From NCBI GenBank assembly GCA_017472865.1, contig JAFUNV010000217.1, forward strand, positions 1-38,711: a DNA stretch of 38,711 nt, in the 5' to 3' direction. The position numbers and the translations under genes are program-made. Origin of the DNA: Ruminiclostridium sp. GTDB taxonomy: Bacteria > Bacillota > Clostridia > Oscillospirales > Ruminococcaceae. Positions 1-8,821 of this stretch are shown piece after piece (positions within the stretch are counted from its first letter, which is position 1; the number at the start of each line of letters is the position of its first letter). The notes below the pieces were generated by a model that was not told where the DNA came from, ran no database searches, and saw nothing but the letters and a program-made list of their open reading frames with translations.

Positions 1-656
1 CCTACGGTCAGACCGAGGCAAGTCCTGCAACCACTATGAGCAAGACCACAGACAGCATTGAAGTCCGTGTAAATACAGTAGGCGCGTCCCTCTTCGGTGT
101 TGAAACAAAGATTGTTGACCCCGAAACAGGCGAGGATTTAGGCGACAACATTGACGGCGAATTCTGCGCACGCGGCTACAATATCATGAAGGGTTACTAC
201 AAGATGCCTGAAGCTACCGCAGCGGCAATTGACGAAGACGGCTGGTTACATTCAGGCGACCTTGCAAGACGTACTCCTGACGGATATTACAAGATTACAG
301 GACGTATCAAGGATATGATTATCCGCGGCGGCGAAAATATCTACCCCAAGGAAATCGAAGAATTTTTCTACACACATCCCAAGGTTAAGGACGTTCAGGT
401 TATCGGTGTGCCCGATAAGGACTACGGCGAAGAAATCATGGCTTGTATCGTGCTGAAACCCGGCGAGGAAGCTACCGTTGAGGAAATGAAGCAGTATGCC
501 CTTGAAAGACTTGCAAAGCACAAGGTGCCCAGATATGTTGCATTCGTTGACAACTTCCCCATGAATGCGGCAGGCAAAATCTTAAAGTATAAGATGCGCG
601 AATGGGCAGTTGAATATTTAGGCTTACAGGACGCAAGCAAGATTGTTACAGCGTAA
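1..656 (+). CDS. Acyl-CoA synthetase / AMP-dependent ligase, C-terminal part (5' end outside window)
   Basis: The reading frame is open from the window edge (first full codon at position 3) and ends with TAA at 654-656. It is the C-terminal third of an adenylate-forming enzyme, which activates a carboxylic acid with ATP and transfers it to CoA. Visible motifs are YGQTEAS (the conserved YGxTE adenylation motif), [11 protein letters not shown] with the ribose-binding Asp, the hinge [18 protein letters not shown], and the C-terminal NAAGKILK with the catalytic lysine. The hinge and the overall sequence resemble FadD/medium-chain acyl-CoA synthetases. The substrate cannot be read from this part. 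An ATG at 36 is internal, because the YGQTE motif lies upstream of it. A strong terminator follows. Confidence 0.9.
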   Translation, partial: YGQTEASPATTMSKTTDSIEVRVNTVGASLFGVETKIVDPETGEDLGDNIDGEFCARGYNIMKGYYKMPEATAAAIDEDGWLHSGDLARRTPDGYYKITGRIKDMIIRGGENIYPKEIEEFFYTHPKVKDVQVIGVPDKDYGEEIMACIVLKPGEEATVEEMKQYALERLAKHKVPRYVAFVDNFPMNAAGKILKYKMREWAVEYLGLQDASKIVTA

Positions 657-694
657 TCCGTGAGCCACGGCAGAACAGAATTATAATTAAGATT

Positions 695-734
695 AACGGC
701 GGAGTCGCAGTAGTGCGATTTCCGCCGTTTTTGT
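695..734 (+). terminator. Rho-independent terminator after the acyl-CoA synthetase gene
   Basis: AACGGCGGA pairs with TCCGCCGTT, extended by an inner stem (TCGCA with TGCGA), and is followed directly by a T run. It lies about 40 bases past the stop codon. Confidence 0.85.
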
Positions 735-738
735 GTCT

Positions 739-772
739 ATAAAAGAAGCGGGCGACCTGCGGTCGTCCGCTG
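739..772 (-). terminator. Terminator of the chemoreceptor gene (minus strand)
   Basis: On the minus strand AGCGGACGACC and GGTCGCCCGCT form a hairpin with a three-base loop, followed by TCTTTTAT. It lies just downstream of the chemoreceptor stop codon and converges with the terminator at 695-734. Confidence 0.7.
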
Positions 773-800
773 TTGCTATTAACAGTTGATTACATACCTG

Positions 801-2162
801 TTATCTGTACACGCTTACGATATTATCCATCTTCTCAGCGTCGGAAGCGACCTCAGCGGCAATACGCATACTTTCGCCCGCTGTCTGGGTATTGGAGGAG
901 ATAACCTGGGAAATATTCTCAACATGGAGCTTCACAGTGCTTATGGAATCTGCCTGCTGGCGTGTAAGCGTGTTGATAGTATTTGCGTGCTCTGCACTGC
1001 GGTTGGCGGTAACGATGACCTCATCCATCTTTGATGCAATACCGTCAGCAATCTTTCTGCCGCGGTTTACAGCCTCAAGGGATTCATCGATAAGCACGGT
1101 GGTGTTCTGCACAGCCTCGGCACTCTTGTTTGCGAGGTTACGCACCTCGTCGGCAACGACGGCGAAGCCTTTACCTAAATCGCCTGCTCTTGCTGCCTCA
1201 ACGGACGCGTTGAGGGCTAGGATGTTGGTCTGGAAAGCGATATCCTCGATAGCCTTTACAACGTTCTGGATTTTTCCCGAAGCTGCTTCGATTTCCGCCA
1301 TAGCAGTAACCATGTGACGGATTTCAGCCTGGCTTTCGTTCAGGAGCTCCTTACTCTGAAGAGCGGCCTCTGAAGCCTTTCCCGCTTCAGCGATACTGTT
1401 ATTATTTTCATTGGTTACAGAAACGATTTCCTCGGTTATACGGGCTATTTCCGCCTGCTGCTGTTCTGCGGAAGTGCTGATATTTGCGGCTACATCCTTC
1501 ATATCCGCAGAATATTTATTTACATCAGAGGAAATTTCCGCAATTTTTTCAACCACCTGACGCTGATTGTCAGCAAGCACATTGCTTTCGTCCATCTGTA
1601 CCTTTACGCGTTCAAGAAGCTCTTCTGTTTCAGCCTCTGCCGCCTTTACGCTTTCAATCTGCTTTATGGAGAAATTGACAAGATAAACGATAAGGAATGC
1701 ACCTATATTTATACCTGCAATACCCTTAAGAAGCATCCCCATATCTGCGCCCTTGTAGAAGAAATCCTTGAAAATAAAGCCTGCGAGAGAAACTACATCC
1801 ATAATTACCCAGTGGATATGTAAGTTGCGCTTGGTGAGGTAAACGCCGCCTACTGCCATTGAAGCCAGCATAAGCGGGAACATGGTATGGAGCTCACCCT
1901 TTGCGGAGGAGATTATGATTATAATGAGAAGCTGAATCTGCGTCAGAATTGTGCCCATGGTGACAACATTAAGCTTATCGCGGAGGAGATAAGCCACAAG
2001 TCCTGTGGCAATGCCTGCGGCGATAACTATTCCGCCGATAAGAAAGGCAGAGGAGATAAAATTCAGCAGCGCAAAGATAGCGCATACTGAAATTATCATT
2101 ATTGCGTGAATATTTATAATTTTTTTGTTTACAGAGCCTGAAATATCGTGTGTCTGAGCCAT
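801..2162 (-). CDS. Methyl-accepting chemotaxis protein with a membrane-embedded N-terminus
   Basis: This is a chemoreceptor of about 453 residues. The N-terminal 170 residues contain roughly six hydrophobic segments and no sizeable extracellular loop, so it lacks a classical periplasmic/extracytoplasmic ligand domain. A coiled-coil linker follows, then the cytoplasmic signalling domain. Its highly conserved hairpin tip is visible ([19 protein letters not shown], then [15 protein letters not shown]), the region that contacts CheA and CheW. I place the start at 2162 (MAQTHD), because AAAGGA lies seven bases upstream. A GTG six codons further upstream (2180) overlaps that ribosome binding site. 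No chemotaxis or flagellar genes are adjacent. The gene has its own consensus promoter and terminator, so it is probably monocistronic. The ligand is unknown. Confidence 0.9.
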   Translation of the reverse strand: MAQTHDISGSVNKKIINIHAIMIISVCAIFALLNFISSAFLIGGIVIAAGIATGLVAYLLRDKLNVVTMGTILTQIQLLIIIIISSAKGELHTMFPLMLASMAVGGVYLTKRNLHIHWVIMDVVSLAGFIFKDFFYKGADMGMLLKGIAGINIGAFLIVYLVNFSIKQIESVKAAEAETEELLERVKVQMDESNVLADNQRQVVEKIAEISSDVNKYSADMKDVAANISTSAEQQQAEIARITEEIVSVTNENNNSIAEAGKASEAALQSKELLNESQAEIRHMVTAMAEIEAASGKIQNVVKAIEDIAFQTNILALNASVEAARAGDLGKGFAVVADEVRNLANKSAEAVQNTTVLIDESLEAVNRGRKIADGIASKMDEVIVTANRSAEHANTINTLTRQQADSISTVKLHVENISQVISSNTQTAGESMRIAAEVASDAEKMDNIVSVYR

Positions 2163-2202
2163 GGCGAAATCCTTTCTCACGGTGGTTTATATTCTTATAT
2201 AA

Positions 2203-2231
2203 ATATTAACACAAAATTTGTAATTTGTCAA
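2203..2231 (-). promoter_or_regulatory. SigA-type promoter of the chemoreceptor gene
   Basis: On the minus strand TTGACA (2226-2231), a 17-base spacer and TAATAT (2203-2208) precede the start codon by about 40 bases. Confidence 0.8.
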
Positions 2232-2250
2232 ATTTTACAGCAAAATATGA

Positions 2251-2280
2251 TAAAAAACAACCCCGCACATCTGTGCGGGG
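2251..2280 (-). terminator. Terminator at the end of the pheST-lipoprotein block
   Basis: On the minus strand CCCCGCACAG/ATGTGCGGGG forms a GC-rich hairpin followed by TTGTTTTTTA. It lies 15 bases past the stop of the lipoprotein gene and probably ends the whole leftward transcript. Confidence 0.88.
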
Positions 2281-2295
2281 CGGAATGTGTCTGAT

Positions 2296-3459
2296 TTATA
2301 CCTGACCGAGGTTTTCAACGGTGTATTTTTTCATAGCTGCTGCATTTTCGGTTACTGCATAAGCCGAAGCCTTTTCTGTGAGGCTTGCTTCAAGCTCCTC
2401 GTCCTTCATTTCGTGAAGAGCGGAGTCGCGGTAGCTGTCCATTGTTTCAGCGTCTGCTGTAATATCGAGGCGCTGAACGAGATAGTAGCTTACGTTGGTG
2501 GTTTCCTCTCCTGTTGTGGGAGATGTGGATGTGTTGGAAACGGTGATGACCTTGCTTTCGCCGTTAGCCATTGCGAAAACATCTGCAACATAACCTTCAG
2601 AGGGATATGTGTCGGTGATGGAAATTACACTTTCAAGGTCTTCTTCGGCGGAGAGGGCAACCTCAACATCTTCGGGTTTTGTGCCTGTGTATTCTTCGCC
2701 GTTTGCTTCAGCTTCGGCCATGTCTGCTTCAATGCCTGCAATTGCATCGTCCTTGTTGTAAGCCTGTTCAACCTCTTCAAAGCTCATGCCGCTGTTTATC
2801 ATATCGAGATAATCCTGGGGGCTGTTTACTTCGGGGTCGATTTCAAAGCTCTTGGTGAGAGCATAGGTTGTGGTAACCTTTGTGTCGATTTCAGCGGAAT
2901 CAACAGCCATTGTGCCGCCCTCGCCGTAGAGGTGGGAGAAGATAGTCTCCAGCTTGTAATCCATCATGGTTACGTCCTCGTAGGACTGCTGGCCGATACC
3001 GAGACTTTCGTAGTATTCGCCGATAACATCAACGCCGTAAACGTACTGTGCGTACATATTTTCTTCTGTCCAGATGCTGTTTACAGTGGAGCTGATTTCA
3101 GAGATTTCTTCATCTGTGAGAGTAAGACCGTATTCATCAAAAGCCTTATTTACTGCAACATAATACTTACAGTCCTTAATAGTCTTGTTTTTAATCCAAT
3201 CTTCAACCTTTACGCCTTCAACAGTGTAGTCGGTGATGTCAAAATCCTCAGCATACATGTCGAGTTCAGGCTGTTCTTCGCCAAGAAGGCTTGCAGCCTC
3301 GTTGAGTGCGTTCATCTGGTAGTAGATATAGATACCTGCACGGATTTCTTCGCCGTCAATGGTGAGAGCTGTACCTGTGGTATTGCCGCAGCCTGCAGCT
3401 GTGAGAACCATTGCACCGCAGAGAAGAGCCGCTGCAGTTCTTTTTGTAAACTTCTTCAT
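2296..3459 (-). CDS. Lipoprotein with a PrsA/SurA-like (parvulin-type foldase) organisation
   Basis: The 387-residue protein has a lipoprotein signal peptide with lipobox LTAAGC, so Cys24 should be lipidated and the mature protein anchored outside the membrane. After the Cys comes a helical N-terminal region (GEEIRAGIYIYYQMNAL, then LTLTDEEISEISSTV) of the type seen in SurA/PrsA chaperones. The later part resembles a rotamase domain in order (TTYALTKSFEI; SGMSFEEVEQ; VADVFAMANGESKVITV; YYLVQRLDI) but lacks the typical Gly-rich parvulin motif. I therefore expect an extracytoplasmic folding factor, perhaps without isomerase activity. The ribosome binding site GGAAAGGAT lies upstream of ATG 3459. 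The gene starts 38 bases after pheT and is probably co-transcribed with it. The family assignment rests on pattern and is moderately sure. Confidence 0.65.
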   Translation of the reverse strand: MKKFTKRTAAALLCGAMVLTAAGCGNTTGTALTIDGEEIRAGIYIYYQMNALNEAASLLGEEQPELDMYAEDFDITDYTVEGVKVEDWIKNKTIKDCKYYVAVNKAFDEYGLTLTDEEISEISSTVNSIWTEENMYAQYVYGVDVIGEYYESLGIGQQSYEDVTMMDYKLETIFSHLYGEGGTMAVDSAEIDTKVTTTYALTKSFEIDPEVNSPQDYLDMINSGMSFEEVEQAYNKDDAIAGIEADMAEAEANGEEYTGTKPEDVEVALSAEEDLESVISITDTYPSEGYVADVFAMANGESKVITVSNTSTSPTTGEETTNVSYYLVQRLDITADAETMDSYRDSALHEMKDEELEASLTEKASAYAVTENAAAMKKYTVENLGQV

Positions 3460-3497
3460 TTTAACTTATCCTTTCCTTTGTTATGATACATGGGAAA

Positions 3498-5903
3498 TCA
3501 GCGGAGAACTGCGCCGATTTCGCCAAGTGCCTTCAGTACCTTTTCAACTGCCTTGTCAGCTTCTTCCGTTTCCATAGTCTTATCGGCTCTGCGGAATACC
3601 AGCTTGTAGGAAACGCTCTTCTTGCCCTCGGGAACGCCTGTGCCTTCGTAGAGGTCGAAGAGAGAAACCTGTTCAAGGTTTTTTGCACTTCTTTCAATAG
3701 TTTCGATAATTTCGCCGGAAGCAAGCTCCTTGTCGCAGACAAGGCTTAAGTCACGGGAGATAGCGGGGAACTTGGGGAGTGCTTTATATTTTACGTCAAG
3801 CTGTGCATTTTCAAACATAGGCTCAATAGCGAAGGTTGCGATATAGATACGCTCCTTAACGCCGTACTCAGCGGCAACAGCGGGGTGGATTTCGCCGATT
3901 TTGCCCACAACTGTATCACCGATTGTCATAACCGCACATCTTCCGCTGTGGAAGGTGGGGTCATTTTCGCACTTTGCGAACTTAACCTTAAGACCTGTCT
4001 TTGCGAATAATTCTTCAGCGATACCCTTGATTGTGAAGAAGCTTTCGTCAGCACCGTAAAGTCCGACGCAGAGAACGTCCTTTTCAACAGGAAGCTCGTG
4101 AATGCTTTCCTTAGGGTAGTATTCGCGGCCGATTTCAAAGAAGCGTCCGCCAAGGTTGCGGTTATTGATATTGCGGACAATAAGCTCCATCATGGAAGGA
4201 ATCATAGTTGTACGCATAACGCTTGTATCCTCGCCGAGAGGATTTGTAAGCACAACGCTCTTTCTCATAGCTTCATCAAGACGGATTTTTTCATACCACT
4301 TGGGAGAGATAAAGCTGAAGGTCATTGTTTCAAGACAGCCCTGGGTAATCATGATATCAATAAGCTTGTCGTGGAATTTCTGGATAGTTGTGATTTTACC
4401 CTGGCTGGAAAGCGCGGGGATAGTGGAGGGGATATTGTTGTAGCCGTAGATACGTGCAATTTCCTCCGCAATATCACAGGGGCGTTCCATATCGATTCGT
4501 ACGCTGGGAACGGTGATTTCGTGAGTGCTTCTGTCATAGATATAGCCGAGGCGCTCGAGAATAGCAATCTGTTCCTCTTCGGAAATATCGGAACCTAAGA
4601 ATTCATTGACCCACTTGTAGTCATGAACAAGCTTGTGGGGAATCTTGTTGGAGTTGTCAACGTCGATAACAGTGCTTACAACCTCGCCGCAGCCCAGCAT
4701 TTCAACCAGCTCTAAAGCACGGTAGAGAGCATTTTTCGCGTTGATGGGGTCGATACCCTTTTCAAAACGGGAGCTGGCTTCGGTTCTTTCACCGATTTTC
4801 TTTGCTGTACGTCTTACGGAAACGCCGTCGAAGCATGCGGATTCAAAGATAACTTCTGTTGTGTCGTCCCAGATACCGCTGTGCTCGCCGCCCATAACGC
4901 CTGCAACTGCAACGGGCTTTTCAGCGTCGCAGATTACCAGCATTTCAGGAGAAAGCTTTATAGGCTCCTTGCCTTCGTCGAGAAGCTTCAAGGTTTCGCC
5001 GTCCTTTGCGTTTCTTACGACAATCTTGTTGTCCTTTATATATCTTGCGTCAAAAGCGTGCATGGGGTGACCGTATTCAAGCATTACGAAGTTGGTGATA
5101 TCAACGTAGTTGTTGATAGAACGCACACCGCAGGCTCTTAAACGTTCAACCATCCAGCGGGGAGAAGGTCCGATTTTTACATTCTTGACCTTAGCCGCCA
5201 TGTATCTTGAGCAGAGCTTTGTATTTTCAACAGAAACGGAAAGTTCGCTGTTGATATCGCCGCCGATACCCTTGAAAGCGGGTTCCTTAACGTTTAAGGG
5301 AGTATCGAAGGTTGCGCTTGCTTCACGTGCAAGTCCGATAACGGAAAGGCAGTCGGGGCGGTTGTTTGTGATTTCAAATTCAACGCTGATATCGTCAAGA
5401 CCTACCGCCTTGCATACATCGTCGCCCACCTTCATCTTGTCGAAATCGGGGTCGTCGTTAAGTACAAGCACGCCGTCGGGAGAGGAATAGGGGAAATCAT
5501 AGTTTTCCATTCCTAATTCGTCGAAGGAGCAGAACATACCGCAGCTTACCTCGCCTCTGAGCTTGCCCTTCTTTATTTTCATAACAGTGTGGTTATGTCT
5601 GTCGATTACTGTACCGCCGTCAAGAACAACGGGAATATACGCACCCTCGAAAACATTCTGCGCAGCGGTTACAATCTGGATAGGAGCTTCCTGTCCCACG
5701 TCAACCTGACAAATCCAGAGCTTTTCGCTGTCCTCATGCTTCTTGATTTCTACGACCTTGCCGACAACAACCTTGTCAACAGGTCCCTTTGTGTATTCAT
5801 AAGTTTCAACCTTGGAGCCGCTCATGGTCATTTCAGCCACGAACTCCTTTATAGGCATATCGGCTTTAACGTAGTCGTTAAGCCATTTCATTGAAAGATT
5901 CAC
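3498..5903 (-). CDS. pheT: Phenylalanine--tRNA ligase beta subunit
   Basis: At 801 residues this is the usual length for bacterial PheT, which with PheS forms the alpha2beta2 enzyme that charges tRNA-Phe. Domains in order are an N-terminal tRNA-binding (EMAP-like) domain at about 40-150 (MTMSGSKVETYE, VDVGQ), the B3/B4 editing region (VEFEITNNRPDCLSVIGLARE, GHPMHAFDARYI), B5 (EEIARIYGYNNIPSTIP), the catalytic-like core, and the C-terminal anticodon-binding FDX-ACB domain starting at KFPAISRDLSLV. The start is GTG at 5903, because GGAGG lies nine bases upstream; the first ATG (MKWLND) is too far from it. It follows pheS by 34 bases in the same transcript. Confidence 0.97.
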   Translation of the reverse strand: MNLSMKWLNDYVKADMPIKEFVAEMTMSGSKVETYEYTKGPVDKVVVGKVVEIKKHEDSEKLWICQVDVGQEAPIQIVTAAQNVFEGAYIPVVLDGGTVIDRHNHTVMKIKKGKLRGEVSCGMFCSFDELGMENYDFPYSSPDGVLVLNDDPDFDKMKVGDDVCKAVGLDDISVEFEITNNRPDCLSVIGLAREASATFDTPLNVKEPAFKGIGGDINSELSVSVENTKLCSRYMAAKVKNVKIGPSPRWMVERLRACGVRSINNYVDITNFVMLEYGHPMHAFDARYIKDNKIVVRNAKDGETLKLLDEGKEPIKLSPEMLVICDAEKPVAVAGVMGGEHSGIWDDTTEVIFESACFDGVSVRRTAKKIGERTEASSRFEKGIDPINAKNALYRALELVEMLGCGEVVSTVIDVDNSNKIPHKLVHDYKWVNEFLGSDISEEEQIAILERLGYIYDRSTHEITVPSVRIDMERPCDIAEEIARIYGYNNIPSTIPALSSQGKITTIQKFHDKLIDIMITQGCLETMTFSFISPKWYEKIRLDEAMRKSVVLTNPLGEDTSVMRTTMIPSMMELIVRNINNRNLGGRFFEIGREYYPKESIHELPVEKDVLCVGLYGADESFFTIKGIAEELFAKTGLKVKFAKCENDPTFHSGRCAVMTIGDTVVGKIGEIHPAVAAEYGVKERIYIATFAIEPMFENAQLDVKYKALPKFPAISRDLSLVCDKELASGEIIETIERSAKNLEQVSLFDLYEGTGVPEGKKSVSYKLVFRRADKTMETEEADKAVEKVLKALGEIGAVLR

Positions 5904-5937
5904 TTTATATGTCCTCCGTAGAATAGTTTATGTTAAA

Positions 5938-6957
5938 TCAGAACTGGCTTAAAAATCTTGAATCGTTCTCGTAGAGAAGTCTCATATCGTCGATATTGTA
6001 TCTCATCATAGCGATACGTTCAAGACCGATACCGAAAGCGAAGCCGCTGTATTCTTCGGGGTCGATTCCGCAGTTGATAAGTACCTGAGGGTGAACCATA
6101 CCCGAGCCGAGCATTTCAATCCAGCCCTCGCCCTTGCAGAGCGGGCAGCCCTCGCCGCCGCACTTGAAGCACTGTAAGTCAACTTCAGCAGAAGGCTCTG
6201 TGTACGGGAAGTGGTGAGGACGGAAGCGGAGCTTGATATCCTCGCCGTAAAGGCGCTTTGCCCAGATTTCAAGTGTGCCTTTTAAGTCGGAGAAGCGCAC
6301 CTTCTTGTCGATTACAAGACCCTCGCACTGGTGGAAAATAGGAGAATGTGTCGCGTCAACGGCGTCGGAACGATAAACACGTCCGGGGCTTATGATAGCG
6401 ATAGGGGGCTTTTCCTTCAGCATCGTTCTTATCTGAACGGAAGAGGTCTGGGTTCTGAGCAGGATTTTATCTGTAATATAGAAGGTATCCTGGGGGTCAC
6501 GTGCGGGGTGGCCTTCATCGGTGTTCAGCATATCGAAAACATACTTTGTTTCTTCAACCTCAGGGCCGTCAACAACGGTGTAGCCCATGCCGCGGAAAAT
6601 GGACTTAAGATCTTCCAGTACGATATTGAGGGGGTGGCGTCTGCCCGCCTCGCGCTTTACACCGGGCATTGTAACGTCGATAGATTCTGCCTTAAGCTGC
6701 TGTTCAAGCTCTGCGGATTTGAGCGCAGACTGCTTTTCGCCGAGGGCGGTTTCGATTTCTGTTCTTACGTCGTTTGCGAGCTGGCCGATTAAGGGCCTTT
6801 CCTCAGCGGAAAGCTTGCCCATCTGCTTTAAAATAGCAGTAAGCTCGCCTTTCTTACCTAAAACTTTAACTCTTAAATCTTCAAGCGCCTTTGCGTCGCT
6901 GATACCTGCGATTTCCGCAAGGGTGCTTTCCTTGATTTTCTGAAGCTGTTCCTTCAT
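5938..6957 (-). CDS. pheS: Phenylalanine--tRNA ligase alpha subunit
   Basis: The 339-residue catalytic subunit of PheRS has an N-terminal coiled-coil arm for tRNA binding ([15 protein letters not shown] through about residue 90). The class II core follows, with motif 2 around [10 protein letters not shown], the Cys-rich loop [17 protein letters not shown] and motif 3 [15 protein letters not shown] choose ATG 6957 (MKEQLQ) because GGAGG lies five bases upstream. A further in-frame ATG at 6969 overlaps that ribosome binding site. The gene lies about 65 bases after the AI-2E-family gene. I found no T-box leader in that gap, so regulation by uncharged tRNA is not evident here. Confidence 0.97.
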   Translation of the reverse strand: MKEQLQKIKESTLAEIAGISDAKALEDLRVKVLGKKGELTAILKQMGKLSAEERPLIGQLANDVRTEIETALGEKQSALKSAELEQQLKAESIDVTMPGVKREAGRRHPLNIVLEDLKSIFRGMGYTVVDGPEVEETKYVFDMLNTDEGHPARDPQDTFYITDKILLRTQTSSVQIRTMLKEKPPIAIISPGRVYRSDAVDATHSPIFHQCEGLVIDKKVRFSDLKGTLEIWAKRLYGEDIKLRFRPHHFPYTEPSAEVDLQCFKCGGEGCPLCKGEGWIEMLGSGMVHPQVLINCGIDPEEYSGFAFGIGLERIAMMRYNIDDMRLLYENDSRFLSQF

Positions 6958-7021
6958 AAGGTCCTCCATTATACTTAATTGTTATTTTACCGCTTTTACC
7001 GGATTTTTCATTCTACAAAAT

Positions 7022-8338
7022 TTATTTACCGCCCTTCCGGCGGAAGAAGTTACGTTCCTTTTCGGGAGTTTTAAGGCTTTCGAGCCACTTTTCGTCTTTT
7101 TTGCGCTCCTCCTCGGTATATTCGTAGCCGTCCACGAATTTATCAATATCATCGCGGTTGTAGAGTGCGCCGTTGCAGGGCAGGTTCTTACTCTGAAGCC
7201 GTGCGTCGAGGAATTCCTTTGCCAGCATATAGATAATTGAGAAAACGGGAACACCCAGCAGCATACCTGCGATACCGAATATTCCGCCCGTTACGATAAT
7301 TGAAATAAGCACCCATATTGCGGGAAGCCCCATGGACTCGCCGTAAAGAAGGGGCTTGATAATATTTCCGTCCAACTGCTGAAGAATCAGGATAAAGATT
7401 AAGAACCAGAGCGTCTTGACAGGGTCAACAAGGAAAATAAGGAACGCGCTGGGTATTGCGCCGAGAAACGGGCCGAAGAACGGAATGATATTTGTAACCG
7501 CTACGATTACGGTAATAAGGATTGCATAAGGCATCTTCGCAAGGGCTGTGAAAATAAAGGTTGCACAGCCGATGATGAATGCGTCCACAAGTACGCTTAT
7601 TACATAATGGATAAAAACGTCATTGGTTCTGCGTGTAACATGAAGAATTTTCTGAGTAACGCTGTTTTTGAACAGAGCGAAGAAAATTCTCTTCGCCTGA
7701 GATTTGAGCTTGTCCTTTGCAAGGAGAAAATAAACTGCAAAAACGATACCGATTATAAAATCCTTAAGTCCCATTATAAGACCGAGAACATTTCCGCCCA
7801 CAGCAGTGCCGAGATTTACAAGGGATTTGGAAATATCTGTCCAGGAATCCATAATATACTGTTCAATCTGGGAGACAGGGTTTTTCAGCAGCTCGCCGAG
7901 CTGAGGGTATTCAACGAAAAGATTGTTGAACCAGCCGGTGAGGTTACCGATGTATTCGTCAAATTTGTCGATAAGTCCCTTTATACTTGTGGAAAGCTGA
8001 GGAACAATAAGGAAAACCAGTCCGGTCACAAGCCCGAGCGCAAGAACAAAGACAATCAGAACAGAGATATTTCGTATAAAATTTTTCTTTTTTTCGGTGT
8101 CGGCCTTTTCGCTCCACTTTCGGAAAATCTTGAACCTGAAAAGCTCTACCGCAGGATTAAGGATATACGCAATGCCGCCGCCCCATATAAGAGGGGTAAG
8201 CACGGTGAGTATCTTTCCCGCTATCTCCGAGAGATTCGGTATAGCCTGAACCGAGGTCAGCAGAAAACCGCTTATTACAATTACAATAACCGCGTAAACA
8301 GCAATCTGGGTATACTTCTGGTTGAATCTGAATTTCAT
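7022..8338 (-). CDS. AI-2E family (PerM/YdiK-type, formerly DUF20) membrane transporter
   Basis: This 438-residue integral membrane protein has around seven to eight hydrophobic segments. The first two are close to the N-terminus (YTQIAVYAVIVIVISGFLL; LTVLTPLIWGGGIAYILNP). A long amphipathic region follows, then a C-terminal cluster with FFGPFLGAIPSAFLIFLVDP and the conserved LLQQLDGNIIKPLLYG stretch, typical of the AI-2E transporter/PerM family. Members move small hydrophilic molecules or ions, and the substrate here cannot be inferred. The cytoplasmic tail is charged (EERKKDEKWLESLKTPEKER). ATG 8338 is preceded by AAAGGTAAC. It lies 42 bases downstream of the tRNA-Arg gene and upstream of pheST on the same strand. 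Confidence 0.88.
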   Translation of the reverse strand: MKFRFNQKYTQIAVYAVIVIVISGFLLTSVQAIPNLSEIAGKILTVLTPLIWGGGIAYILNPAVELFRFKIFRKWSEKADTEKKKNFIRNISVLIVFVLALGLVTGLVFLIVPQLSTSIKGLIDKFDEYIGNLTGWFNNLFVEYPQLGELLKNPVSQIEQYIMDSWTDISKSLVNLGTAVGGNVLGLIMGLKDFIIGIVFAVYFLLAKDKLKSQAKRIFFALFKNSVTQKILHVTRRTNDVFIHYVISVLVDAFIIGCATFIFTALAKMPYAILITVIVAVTNIIPFFGPFLGAIPSAFLIFLVDPVKTLWFLIFILILQQLDGNIIKPLLYGESMGLPAIWVLISIIVTGGIFGIAGMLLGVPVFSIIYMLAKEFLDARLQSKNLPCNGALYNRDDIDKFVDGYEYTEEERKKDEKWLESLKTPEKERNFFRRKGGK

Positions 8339-8380
8339 ACAAGTTACCTTTATAGTTTAAAGTGTCTGTGCGGAGCACAA

Positions 8381-8455
8381 TGGCACCCCCTGCGGGAATC
8401 GAACCCACAACTAACCCTTAGGAGGGGTTTATTATATCCATTTAACTAAGGAGGC
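8381..8455 (-). tRNA. tRNA-Arg(CCT)
   Basis: On the minus strand a 75-base cloverleaf runs from GCCTCCT to a genomically encoded CCA. The acceptor arms GCCTCCT and AGGGGGT pair (G-U at the first position). The anticodon stem AACCC/GGGTT encloses loop CTCCTAA, giving anticodon CCT (reads AGG, arginine). The T arm GTGGG-TTCGATT-CCCGC is intact and the D arm contains AGTTAAATGGATATAAT. It is transcribed leftward, directly ahead of the AI-2E-family gene. Confidence 0.95.
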
Positions 8456-8472
8456 AAATTCTGAGCGGCGAT

Positions 8473-8551
8473 AAATAACTTTATACTTCGTCATTGCCGT
8501 TTCGGCGTATCTGCATACGCCTTCAACGTTATTCCTTGTCTAAAGTTATTT
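8473..8551. repeat. 79-bp nested inverted-repeat element (REP/MITE-like)
   Basis: Perfect 11-bp terminal inverted repeats AAATAACTTTA (8473-8483) and TAAAGTTATTT (8541-8551) enclose a central perfect hairpin GGCGTAT-CTGC-ATACGCC (8504-8521). The flanks in between are partly complementary, and the element is symmetrical about position 8512. It could form a cruciform or a long RNA hairpin. Its left arm recurs at 8571-8606. Confidence 0.75.
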
Positions 8552-8570
8552 CTCTTGCCCATAATTGTCG

Positions 8571-8606
8571 GCGGTGATAAATAACTTTATACTTTGTCAT
8601 TATCGT
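8571..8606. repeat. Partial direct copy of the left arm of the 8473 element
   Basis: The 36 bases at 8571-8606 match 8465-8500 at 32 positions (shared core GATAAATAACTTTATACTT). No second right arm is seen after it, so this is a half element or a degenerate neighbour copy. Confidence 0.75.
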
Positions 8607-8642
8607 AATTGCATTCGGGCATAAACTCCCAAAACATATATT

Positions 8643-8671
8643 ATTATACTACTATTTTAAAGAAAAAACAA
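8643..8671 (-). promoter_or_regulatory. Probable leftward promoter for tRNA-Arg and downstream genes
   Basis: On the minus strand TTGTTT (8666-8671), a 17-base spacer and TATAAT (8643-8648) are well placed, with the -35 box only partly matching consensus. Transcription would cross both repeat copies before the tRNA, giving a leader of roughly 180 bases. Confidence 0.55.
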
Positions 8672-8745
8672 GGGGTAGTGTGAAAATTCTGTGGAAATGC
8701 CGTAAAAATATCCTCATTCAGGGGCAAAAAATGCGAAAAATGTGC

Positions 8746-8774
8746 TTGACAAAAGGGATTTTGCGTGATATAAT
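8746..8774 (+). promoter_or_regulatory. Consensus SigA promoter of the rimP-nusA-infB operon
   Basis: TTGACA (8746-8751), exactly 17 bases and TATAAT (8769-8774) form a full consensus match. It would start a transcript about 70 bases upstream of rimP. Confidence 0.9.
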
Positions 8775-8794
8775 CATAATTGTAATATTAAAGA

Positions 8795-8821
8795 AAGGTC
8801 AGGTTGACAAAACCTGACCTT
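8795..8821 (+). promoter_or_regulatory. Hairpin in the 5' leader of the rimP-nusA operon
   Basis: AAGGTCAGGTT and AACCTGACCTT form a perfect 11-bp stem around the loop GACAA, starting about 13 bases after the predicted transcription start. It is followed by AATTATTTA rather than a T run, so it is not a plain terminator. It may stabilise the 5' end or be a protein-binding site. Function is inference. Confidence 0.6.

Larger units (their letters stand above)
8456..8745. other. Non-coding region between tRNA-Arg and the rimP operon
   Basis: I see no coding sequence here. The region contains the nested inverted repeat at 8473-8551, a partial direct copy at 8571-8606, and a leftward promoter at 8643-8671. 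The rest (8672-8745) is AT-rich without recognisable structure. Confidence 0.7.

Noticed and set aside
2287..3486. Long open frame on the plus strand opposite the foldase-like lipoprotein
   Set aside because: The minus strand has a lipobox, a ribosome binding site and a terminator. The plus frame is an unlikely Cys/Phe-rich sequence.
6958..7021. T-box or riboswitch before pheS
   Set aside because: The gap is only 64 bases and contains no T-box motif or extended structure.
7607..8449. Plus-strand open frame across the start of the AI-2E-family gene and the tRNA
   Set aside because: It overlaps a tRNA gene and a clear membrane protein gene, and lacks a promoter or ribosome binding site.
8473..8606. 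CRISPR array
   Set aside because: There are only one full and one partial copy, arranged as an inverted element, without regular spacers and without cas genes.
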